A DNA stretch of 64,000 bases, taken from Cadophora sp. MPI-SDFR-AT-0126 (lineage: Eukaryota > Ascomycota > Leotiomycetes > Helotiales > Ploettnerulaceae). The DNA lies in contig JAGMVK010000026.1 in assembly GCA_020747065.1 (NCBI GenBank), forward strand, positions 186,001 to 250,000. Direction: 5' to 3'. Below are positions 56,703 to 64,000 of the stretch, piece by piece. Below the pieces are notes generated by a model. It worked only from the letters and a program-made list of their open reading frames with translations, did not search any database and was not told where the DNA came from. The position numbers and the translations under genes were made by a program. Each line of letters starts with the position of its first letter. The first letter of the stretch is position 1.

Positions 56703-57323
56703 TCATTTCTTGCCCTCTTTCTTCTCTTGCACAACCTTCTCATCAACCTCCTTAACCTCCTCAACTTTATCCTTCCCCCAACTCCACACCTCCCATATCT
56801 GATCCATGATCAACCCACCATACCCCCTCCCTTCATCCAACGCCTCCTTCTCCCTCTGATCTCTCTTCGCTTTCCAATCCGGCCCCTCTCCACCCATCCA
56901 AACCTTCTCCAACAAGCCCCTCTCCTTATCCTCAGCCTCCTTTTTCCTCACCTGCGCCAACACACCCTTATCATCAGCAGCGTCAAGCGTACTCGTAGGG
57001 CTTGTCAAAGTTCCAGCTTCCCTCCTCTCCCTCTCTTCTCTCAACCGCCGTTGTGTTTCTAGAGCTCTGGGTGGCAGAGCATGGCTCGACATACTCTCCA
57101 TTCTGTTTCCAAAGCGCTGTGCGATGCTTGTGCCTGTGTAGTGTGCTGCGAGGTGATTGCCGCCGGCGAAGAATCCAGCTGTGAGGGCAACGGTGTAGAT
57201 GTCGATTTTGCGGGGTGGAATGAGGATTATTATTGGGCAGACTATGACGGCGCCGAGTGCGACATTACGATATAGTGATTCCCGGGAATTGCTGGGAGGC
57301 GTGGTGGTTGTTGTGGTTGACAT
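56703..57323 (-). CDS. Conserved fungal membrane protein (often labelled rhomboid family)
   Basis: This is a 206-residue single-exon protein. After a Thr/Ser-rich start come two hydrophobic segments (VALGAVIVCPIIILIPP and IYTVALTAGFFAGGNHLAAHY). A long charged C-terminal half follows (RALETQRRLREERERREAG, then LEKVWMGGEGPDWKAKRDQREKEAL and LIMDQIWEVWSWGKDKVEEV). I recall this layout from ascomycete proteins named 'rhomboid family membrane protein', but the Ser/His catalytic residues of rhomboid proteases are not visible. A mitochondrial inner-membrane organiser is another possibility. The ATG at 57323 follows directly after a sensible leader. The 3' coding half is very G/A-rich. Confidence 0.6.
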   Translation of the reverse strand: MSTTTTTTPPSNSRESLYRNVALGAVIVCPIIILIPPRKIDIYTVALTAGFFAGGNHLAAHYTGTSIAQRFGNRMESMSSHALPPRALETQRRLREERERREAGTLTSPTSTLDAADDKGVLAQVRKKEAEDKERGLLEKVWMGGEGPDWKAKRDQREKEALDEGRGYGGLIMDQIWEVWSWGKDKVEEVKEVDEKVVQEKKEGKK

Positions 57324-57679
57324 GATGGGCTAAGAGTTCGGGACGCCTATTGTTGATTAAACTCGACTGCCGATTTTGCTTGAAGGTTGAAATAAATGCT
57401 GATGCTGCATTTGCATTTCAACTAGCTAAGAATTCTATTCTTGAGCTCCAATTACCGTAACGACAAAAAGGTGCTTTGTTGTCGTGAAAGGAAGATAGTA
57501 TTTACGAAATTCATTTGTAAGTTCAACTCGAGAGCTCGAATCATCATTGAAAAGAAAAGGGTCGAGAGACTCACCCGAAGAAAGCCCGTTTTAGCGCCAT
57601 TTTAAGAATGACAGCCACAATAGAGCCGTGCCCCATGCTAATCCTCGTATGTAATGAAATAAGCAAAAATTTTGCCACA
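57324..57679. other. Intergenic, no gene seen
   Basis: This lies between the membrane protein gene and the tRNA. Nothing recognisable is present. Confidence 0.5.
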
Positions 57680-57784
57680 GTCGAGTTGCCAGAGTGGTTA
57701 ATGGGTATGACTCGAAAGATCCTCTTAGGACCTGATAGATATCATATGGTTTCGGCCGCGTAGGTTCAAATCCTGCACTCGACG
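57680..57784 (+). tRNA. tRNA-Ser (anticodon CGA) with an intron
   Basis: The acceptor stem GTCGAGT (57680-57686) pairs with ACTCGAC (57777-57783). The D-arm AGAGTGGTTAATGGG and the T-arm GGTTCAAATCC are canonical A and B boxes. The anticodon loop reads CTCGAA with CGA at 57713-57715. The 5' stem TATGA (57706-57710) pairs with TCATA (57742-57746), leaving an intron of about 24 nt just after position 37, the standard eukaryotic place. A long variable arm (GGTTTCGGCC) fits serine. A T-run (57791-57795) follows as Pol III terminator. Confidence 0.93.
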
Positions 57785-57795
57785 ATTTCTTTTTG
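57785..57795 (+). terminator. Pol III terminator of tRNA-Ser
   Basis: The bases just after the tRNA end in TTTCTTTTT, a run of T's that stops RNA polymerase III. Confidence 0.75.
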
Positions 57796-58124
57796 AATTT
57801 TTTACTACTGCGTCGCACAATCCTGGCCCCGGGGAAAATTTCGGCAATCAATTTTGACGGCTGGTCCTGGTGCCGCCCTGTCTGTCACCTAATAGTTTAT
57901 GACAATGCCCGTTCTGCCTGTCGCCCCACGCTCTTCTCGCCTCCGGATAAAGAGCACGAGAGTTGTATTTTGATTACGCATTTTATAAGTATCACGTGAA
58001 AGCAAAGCCCTTGCAGAGGTCTCCTTGCTAGGAGAGCTCGAACATATAATGTCATCTCAAAACGCACTGGAGAATTTCTGATTCCCTTTATTATCGTTAT
58101 CATAGGCGGCGCTCGAAAGAAGAG
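57796..58124. other. Intergenic, no gene seen
   Basis: No supportable gene. The last 60 bases are T- then purine-rich before the ATG at 58125. Confidence 0.4.
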
Positions 58125-58277
58125 ATGGCCCAAGGTCAGCAGTATTTCACCCCGTCAGAAGAAAAGGCTCTCGAAATGTTCTTGAAACTAATAGCTGAAT
58201 TCGGGAATCCTGTACGAATCAAATTCCCTCCTTCACTCGCCCTTAGTATCACCCGCCAGCGTCCCACGCTAACTTAA
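58125..58277 (+). CDS. Very short ORF, possible orphan first exon
   Basis: This is a 50-codon frame starting MAQGQQYFTPSEEKALEMFL with good context (AAGAGATGGCC). The first 30 residues look like a genuine amphipathic protein N-terminus. The rest looks like read-through of an intron, with GTACGA at about 58220 and a GCTAAC branch and TTAAG near 58270. The putative next exon would run into the end of the HET pseudogene on the other strand and stop quickly. It could be the remnant of a gene truncated when neighbouring DNA was rearranged. Confidence 0.25.
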   Translation: MAQGQQYFTPSEEKALEMFLKLIAEFGNPVRIKFPPSLALSITRQRPTLT

Positions 58278-60025
58278 GACGAAGTTTACTTCCGTGTAGC
58301 CCGCTTCATCTTCGAGAAACTCTCCATTCATTATACCGTCTGTATACACGTAGTCAATAAGCTTGTATGAGCCATCGTGTCCTAGTCGCAAAACCAAAGG
58401 AAGCTTGCATCCGAATAGGATGCATAGGAGGTCACCACTCTGGACATCTTGAGACCCGGATCCGACGTAATTCGTATCTGTCGTGTAGAGATGTTGACCA
58501 TTGATATAATAAGTCTCTGCAAGCCGGCTGTAAGCGGACCATGCAATCTCGAACTGTACATCGGATACCTCGATTCTCTCTCGAAACAACTGGTTCGAAC
58601 CTTGTTTCGCAAGGCTTGCCATCACTGCATAACCGTCATTTATATCATAAGGTCTGTTCAGGAGTTCTCTCATGAGACGGCTGCCTGCAGCAGCCCTCCA
58701 AACGTCGCCTGCCTCAACTTTCAAGTGTGCTGCTCTTCGCCCATGGCGTTTCTCCCAGACTTCCTGAGAAATCCTAGTACATGATAGCATACCGTCCAAG
58801 AGCATTCTTATTCTGAGTTGCATCACATGCAGTTCTTCCGCATTTGATGCCCCAGAACTTGCTTCGTTACTTAGGGTTGCTCTACAGATAAATTCTTGTG
58901 TTGTAGTGATCTTACCAACGATCGCCCCAGTAAGCGTGATAGTTCCTTTCTGAATATCATGTAAAACTCTGAAAGCTGCCCGCCCATTTGTGGCACATGC
59001 GTTTCTCGCGCCGTAACGTTGATACAGTTCCGAGGCATCCATGAAGTGGAAAAGTCCATCTTTCTGCGAGAAATCGACACACCAAGAAAGATATGTAGTT
59101 TTCTTTTGTCTAAGTCTGCAGAAAAGGAAATCAAGATCATTCCGAGATTTGAAGATGCTAATCATGGCCCTCTGGTAGGCCCAAGATGCGGGCTTCGAAT
59201 AGTCCGGTTCAAATCCGTCAAAACGAGGGTCATTTATGACCCCAAGCAGAGCATAGATATGATCTCGAGGCTCTGATTATTCTCGATCGAGGGAGGCGTA
59301 GATAAGGTCTTCCAGTGCCACTCTCTCTGTGTTTTTGCGAGAAGAATGAACCTGCGCGAAGTATTGGAGTAGATAATTGATGTGTATCCCGTGGTTTCTT
59401 TCCGCAGTTTTCGGGTGCAGGAGATGCCGAATATCTTGAATAACTGTCTCCCATGCTATTTGCCTATCCCCGCACAAAAGGAGCGAATCTTTGCTACCAG
59501 CAAGGCCGTCTTGGAGGGTCCACATACGTCTCCACCACTGACGATCAAAAATCTTCGCAACCCTGGGTATATCCACGTTAGGTGAATCTAGGCGCCCGAG
59601 ATACACCATAGAGTAATTGCTGTCCTCGTCGGCTTCGCCAAGCCAAATAAGGACTCTGAAAGCAAGCGAAAAGATACTATACATCTTCTGAACTTGGTGG
59701 TTTTTTTCATCGGACTGTATTGATTGATACAAATAGCGTCAATCCAAATATCACGAGGTTGAAATGGATGCCGTATATGGAAAAGAGCATGGGAGAGGTT
59801 TTTCGAGATCGATAATTTTTTGCTGTCTATCCACAAAATGCATGTCTTTTTCTGGTCTCCCCAAACATATGATAGTGCTTCGTACATAGGCTGCTTCGGC
59901 GAGAGAGACACAACTCGCAATTCGCCCTGAAGTTGTGAGGTCTTGTCAGTTGACGGCAGCAAGGTTAAAAGTCTGAATTGAGACGAGGAATGATCGAGAG
60001 ATTCGTATCGATAGGGTACGTCCAT
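58269..60025 (-). pseudogene. HET-domain (heterokaryon incompatibility-type) gene, broken
   Basis: The N-terminal part carries the HET signature: YEALSYVWGD, then IWIDAICINQ and later WWRRMWTLQDGL. HET proteins trigger programmed cell death after non-self recognition in filamentous fungi. Two lesions are visible. Just after ICINQ the frame shifts by one base at a run of seven A's (plus-strand T's at 59701-59707). An in-frame TAA at 59279-59277 interrupts the segment between DLIYASLDRE and SEPRDHIYALLGV, where the family continues without a break. Beyond it the frame stays open to the stop at 58269 and includes a normal C-terminal half. The A-run lesion could be a sequencing error. The stop codon is harder to dismiss. 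An unusual intron cannot be fully excluded. Confidence 0.8.
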
Positions 60026-60199
60026 TCCGAGACCCTTTACCGGCTTTTATGCCATCTGTGGATTCATGTCGGAGTTTCTTTCTTTGGTACTTCTACTGTA
60101 TTCAAAAGAGGGTTGACCTGTGCGACCTTCCACGATTTATGGAGCTGAGTGAAGAGCGTCTAGTTCGTTCCTCTGCTGACGAGGCTGGTTCGTGCATCT
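60026..60199. other. Divergent gap between the HET pseudogene and the 976-residue gene
   Basis: This is a short spacer between two head-to-head starts, with no further feature. Confidence 0.5.
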
Positions 60200-63130
60200 A
60201 TGACCGTGGCTAAGGAGTTTTGCGACTCATTACTAAGCCTGATGTGGCGCACTTGGCACTATAGTACCTCTAGCCACCTCAGCCTTGTGCTTTTTCCAAC
60301 CTTAAGATCAGGCAACCTTAGTCTTCCTTTCTCCATACTGCTGGTCCCAAGATCTGAAAGGATCAATACTTCACTAGAGTCTCAACCCAGTGGCAACATG
60401 TCCAAAGCAGAACTAGTTGCAAGAGGCATGGATCTCTCAGCCAGAGGGGTTGACTTGCTGACTGCTCTTACGGAGACGGCCAATAGTCCACACTCTATCG
60501 TACACGTTGGGATTGAACTGGGCCGGTGGCTTGGGCGCGAGAAATTGAGCGAGAATCAGCTACAGTTCTGCTTGGAGAAGGCAAGAGGGCTTGTGATAGC
60601 AAACTCCCATGGCCATCATTTCTACGAGGCTGTGATGGCGGGTACTACAGAACGAGCCGTCGGACCACTTTTTGTGCAGCCATCTGGATCCTTGGGTCGC
60701 ATGATGGCCAGAGATCCTTTTTTGTGCTGGATGACATCTACAATTGCTTGCCTGTTCGAATTTCACGGAGAGGACTTCATATCTGACGTTCTATGCTCTT
60801 TCATTATACAGGCTCAAATGGAAAAGGATGGAAAGCCTCTGAAGGAGTACCAGTTAGCATGGCACCCCCTCCGTCTTCAGCTCAAGCCAGTATTGCAAAA
60901 GATTATTTCAAGCATATGGTTCAACATTGTCAATTCGGGGGTTGTCAAGGCAGGAGGAGGTAAAGGAAGCCCGACTTCATTGCCAACGCCACCAGAACTC
61001 GAAGAAGTTTGTCCTCGAGGCCACAACCTGGAAAGTCATCGACTTGGGATTATTCTTAGTAAGCTGAGAGAAATACATGGGGAGGCGATTGTTGAAAGCG
61101 ACAATATAATCAGCAATCTCACGCTCTGGCTCATATATCACTTCAAAGGCCGCCTTCGAGTTATCGTCAGTGGTAAGATCGTCTATGACCAAGTTTTAGG
61201 ACCCGAGGATAGTATTATTGAGCACCGTGCTCATAAATTCTGTGGCATCGATGGCCCTTGTGACAAAACATCGAATGCTAAGGTCAAGGTGTACTCCAGC
61301 ATTTCTGGAAGCCTGAAGAAAATTTTCACGGGCAAATACGACACGCAGATGACTATGGAGCAAAGTCCTCGAACACGGCAAAAGCTTTATCAACCCATCA
61401 GATATCCACCTGGAGCATCGGGAAAAGAGAGCATGAGAACCCTTGTACGGCAAACGACATTCGAGATTGTGTCTTGGATTCTCAATCTCCAACTCTCTCG
61501 GGAAGCCGCAAGCAACGACATCTCATTCACCGTCATCTGGAACAGGAACGAAGGAATTGGAGAGCCCGAAGAACTCCTTGTTAGTGACATTCTCACCAGA
61601 GTGCCTACAATTGTGAATATGGGGTGGGGTGACATCAAAGCTGCAGTGGTGGTGTACTCGCTTCCAGCTGCATCTCAAAAATCAGACGCGACTTCGGACG
61701 ACGAAGCTGATGAGATAGACATGGATGACGACAACCATTTGAACACATCAGGTTCAGGCTTGGCAGATGTAGATTCTGAAGTTATCTTGGCACACTTCCC
61801 AATCCTCCGCGACTTGATGGAGAAAGTGAGAAAAAGTTGCCGGTGTCACCACTGTCTCAGCTCAAGACCGAATGCAAAATTGCAGGAAGGCTGTCTCCAG
61901 CACACAGCTTTCATGGAGGCTATGACATACATTGCGCACAGCATTGCAGACGCCTTTGGTGCCGATGATTGCTCGGGCTATACCTCACGAAAGATGGAGC
62001 ACCATGGTGTTGTACCTATTCTGTTGGACATCATTGGGGGTCAAGTGAGATGGAAAGCATGGCTAGATACTGCATCGCAAGTACTGTTGGGAAGCCCGTC
62101 AATCGACGAGCTCACCAAGGATCTAATCGACGAGGACTACACTATCAAAAGTGCCTTTATGGATGCTGATCAGCCTGATGCTACCGTCGTTGCAGTACAA
62201 TACGGCAACCTTGCGGTCGTGGCGCCTTGGCTAGATATCTCACAACGCCTTGAGATCAATCGCTGCTTCGGGTTCAAGATTATCCAAGGACGATTAGGAG
62301 TTATCACGAATGACGATTCACGATTCCAGAGCTTGCAAGGAGAGGCAGTGGTTATTGAGACGCATCAGTCCGACGACGTGCAGAGTTACACGGACAGGTT
62401 CCCATTCGAAGCCGAAGAAGCGGGATCACAAGTTGCCATAGGGTTGGATGCTTCCAGTGTCAAGAGCGACTCTCTCCTTGTCCCAGCGGCCTCGACCCGC
62501 TACAAATTGCTGATGCGAGTGACTTCGAACTCGCATTCACGCCTTTTGGACCCCGCTCGGGCGATGATCAAGTCGACACAACCTATCATGACCATACCTT
62601 GCGGGCATGGCTTTGATAGAAAAGCAGAAACCCAACAGTCAGGACTAGCGCTGAAGTTATATAGCTTTGATGAGCTACTTGGTAGATGGCCAGATGTTGA
62701 GAAGAGGGAATCAGAGGATTCTATCAACGCGCCCAGACTTTGGGGTCAACATGCTGATAGGCAGGAATCAGAGTCCGATGACGACGAAGATTTTCCTGCC
62801 GGACAGTATTTTTCAGTTCCTGCTGCTGAGGAGGTTGACCAGGTCTCAGTTATTGGACCGACGTTGAGAGTATCTCAGATACTGGATTCGTATATCAAGT
62901 ATAATACAGCACTGGCACTGTTATATGACGATATCACGATTCTGAACCACGGGTCTGCATGCCTGGCATGTATATTGAATAAGGCAATGAGCCTGGACCC
63001 TACAAATGGCATTGAGAGTATTGCTTCCCAACGCTGGGTAATCTGCAGGAGCAAAAATTCTGATATGAAGGCACATGGGAATGATGACCAGCGGCGAGAG
63101 AGCAGGAAACGAATCAAGACAGGTGCTTAG
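60200..63130 (+). CDS. Large hypothetical protein with a Cys-rich motif
   Basis: This is a single open frame of 976 residues. The true start may be the ATG at 60398 (GCAACATGTCCAAAGC, MSKAELVARGMDLSARG, 910 residues), because the first 66 residues look unlike the rest. Two segments stand out: an acidic stretch (SDDEADEIDMDDDN, about 500) and, at about 545-567, a cysteine cluster CRCHHCLSSRPNAKLQEGC followed by AHSIADAFGADDCSG, which may bind zinc. An acidic SESDDDEDF patch and a basic C-terminus (RRESRKRIKTG) suggest nuclear or cytosolic location. I recall similar orphan-like proteins in filamentous ascomycetes but no known function. It lies head-to-head with the broken HET gene. Confidence 0.7.
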   Translation: MTVAKEFCDSLLSLMWRTWHYSTSSHLSLVLFPTLRSGNLSLPFSILLVPRSERINTSLESQPSGNMSKAELVARGMDLSARGVDLLTALTETANSPHSIVHVGIELGRWLGREKLSENQLQFCLEKARGLVIANSHGHHFYEAVMAGTTERAVGPLFVQPSGSLGRMMARDPFLCWMTSTIACLFEFHGEDFISDVLCSFIIQAQMEKDGKPLKEYQLAWHPLRLQLKPVLQKIISSIWFNIVNSGVVKAGGGKGSPTSLPTPPELEEVCPRGHNLESHRLGIILSKLREIHGEAIVESDNIISNLTLWLIYHFKGRLRVIVSGKIVYDQVLGPEDSIIEHRAHKFCGIDGPCDKTSNAKVKVYSSISGSLKKIFTGKYDTQMTMEQSPRTRQKLYQPIRYPPGASGKESMRTLVRQTTFEIVSWILNLQLSREAASNDISFTVIWNRNEGIGEPEELLVSDILTRVPTIVNMGWGDIKAAVVVYSLPAASQKSDATSDDEADEIDMDDDNHLNTSGSGLADVDSEVILAHFPILRDLMEKVRKSCRCHHCLSSRPNAKLQEGCLQHTAFMEAMTYIAHSIADAFGADDCSGYTSRKMEHHGVVPILLDIIGGQVRWKAWLDTASQVLLGSPSIDELTKDLIDEDYTIKSAFMDADQPDATVVAVQYGNLAVVAPWLDISQRLEINRCFGFKIIQGRLGVITNDDSRFQSLQGEAVVIETHQSDDVQSYTDRFPFEAEEAGSQVAIGLDASSVKSDSLLVPAASTRYKLLMRVTSNSHSRLLDPARAMIKSTQPIMTIPCGHGFDRKAETQQSGLALKLYSFDELLGRWPDVEKRESEDSINAPRLWGQHADRQESESDDDEDFPAGQYFSVPAAEEVDQVSVIGPTLRVSQILDSYIKYNTALALLYDDITILNHGSACLACILNKAMSLDPTNGIESIASQRWVICRSKNSDMKAHGNDDQRRESRKRIKTGA

Positions 63131-63505
63131 GCTCTCAGAGATATAGCTTCATTACCACAAATGTTGTGGCTCCGGCACGGAGAATCCTGGAGATAAGAGA
63201 GCTCGGTTCTGCCTGAGGGGCTTATAGCACGTGAAGTTCCGGAATAGGTTGCTCAAATCTGCTCTTCTTTCATCTACTCTCGTTTCTCCCTGGCTTCGGC
63301 GTAGTTATATACCCCGGCCGCTTACTGTGCACCCCGCCCAAGTACTAGTATTCTCAGTCCTGATATTCGCCCTGTGTCTGCCTTCCGTACTGTCCACCCA
63401 CCCAGTGTTGTCAATCAAACGAATTATCTGAATCATAATCATCCAGTTCTTGCCCTCCCCTTCTAGGATGAGCAAGGGCCCATGTTGTCTTGACAGCCAT
63501 AATCC
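63131..63505. other. Gap between convergent genes
   Basis: No supportable gene. The 3' ends of the 976-residue gene and the 2EXR gene face each other. Confidence 0.5.
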
Positions 63506-64000
63506 TTACGCAAATATCCGGACACAACGTGGCCCCCATATCTCTCGCCTTATTTTCCGCCTGTGCATGCCCACACCATGGGTCCCGGTCTGATTCAATA
63601 AACAGATCTCTGATTCCTTGACACTATAATCCCTGTTTGAACTACCGAGAACAGTAACGAGTACTATTTCTTTGAGACTTTTGGCAGGCGAACGTATAAT
63701 GGCGGTGAGGATTGTAGAAATATCTTCAGAGTTGCCAAAGTCAACGGCTATAGATTGAACGCTTGTTATATCAGGATACCTCTGAGCGAATTCCGGATAT
63801 ACAAGTCTCCTACGATCGTCGAGATCGTGGGGCATACTGACATAAATGGTATCGTGAGCGAGATCAATGTATGTTAGTGGTAGAGTGTTGAGTCTATCGC
63901 CAAGGATACGATTTCGTAGTATATCGTGCTCGAAGAGAGGCTTATAGACACAGAGCGCTACATCTCGAGACTCTCGGCAGACTCGGAATACCGATGGGGG
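63506..64000 (-). CDS. 2EXR-domain protein, 3' part (cut by window edge)
   Basis: This is the C-terminal 164 residues of a fungal 2EXR-family protein on the minus strand. The frame is open at the right edge. It begins PPSVFRVCRESRDVALCVYK, which is the conserved CRESRxVAL core that follows the LPxExRxxIW part of this family. Then come LPLTYIDLAHDTIYV and a helix/strand region ending CVRIFA before the TAA at 63508-63506. 2EXR proteins are numerous in Leotiomycetes and Sordariomycetes, often near HET genes, and their function is unknown. The start lies beyond base 64000. Confidence 0.8.
   Translation of the reverse strand, partial: PPSVFRVCRESRDVALCVYKPLFEHDILRNRILGDRLNTLPLTYIDLAHDTIYVSMPHDLDDRRRLVYPEFAQRYPDITSVQSIAVDFGNSEDISTILTAIIRSPAKSLKEIVLVTVLGSSNRDYSVKESEICLLNQTGTHGVGMHRRKIRREIWGPRCVRIFA

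Noticed and set aside
57591..57851. 86-residue minus-strand frame across the tRNA
   Set aside because: It is the antisense of tRNA-Ser (the protein contains the familiar GFEPTRP of reversed T-arms).
1..64000. CRISPR array, bacterial operons or rRNA genes
   Set aside because: No regularly spaced direct repeats of CRISPR type, no ribosome-binding-site architecture and no rRNA sequence. The gene structure is eukaryotic throughout.

Overview
The window is a piece of a filamentous ascomycete chromosome (Pezizomycotina). The evidence is short GT-AG introns of about 50-70 nt with CTAAC or CTGAC branch points, a Zn2Cys6 regulator, HET-domain and 2EXR-domain proteins, a Trk potassium transporter, a tannase/feruloyl esterase and an intron-containing tRNA-Ser(CGA). 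A leotiomycete is my guess but is not proven. All coordinates, splice sites and family calls come from reading the sequence. No database search was run.

Layout. 1-1186 is the 3' half of a sugar porter cut by the left edge. 2409-11132 is a very large nuclear protein with AT-hooks and a zinc finger, probably the TFIIIC tau-138 (sfc3/Tfc3-like) subunit. 11.8-13.2 kb holds two small candidate genes. 13.2-26.2 kb is accessory: a promoter-like region with CGG repeats, a 2.0-kb piggyBac-type transposon with matching terminal inverted repeats, then a secreted tannase/feruloyl esterase, an intracellular GH78 alpha-L-rhamnosidase, an MFS sugar transporter and a secreted SsuA/THI5-like solute-binding protein. 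The transposon sits between a TATA box and the tannase start codon.

26.9-30.3 kb holds two convergent genes for low-complexity proteins of unknown function. It is followed by about 7 kb without a supportable gene, which contains an imperfect 149-bp-period duplication. 37.3-41.5 kb has a Zn2Cys6 transcription factor (three exons, with overlapping upstream ATGs) and cyanase (four exons). 42.7-46.7 kb is a large secreted subtilisin joined to a mucin-like linker and an adhesin-like C-terminal region. 48.5-54.6 kb has a basic low-complexity protein, a cytochrome P450 relic, a VOC/glyoxalase protein and a six-exon Trk potassium transporter. 55-64 kb again looks accessory: a short hypothetical ORF, a conserved fungal membrane protein, tRNA-Ser, a broken HET-domain gene, a 976-residue orphan-like protein and a 2EXR protein cut by the right edge.

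How the genes may work together. The tannase/feruloyl esterase, the GH78 enzyme and the divergently transcribed MFS transporter would fit extracellular de-esterification of phenolic glycosides, uptake, and intracellular removal of rhamnose. This is an inference from adjacency. A window-wide pattern also stands out: on the coding strand many genes change abruptly from C-rich to G-rich codons toward their 3' ends.
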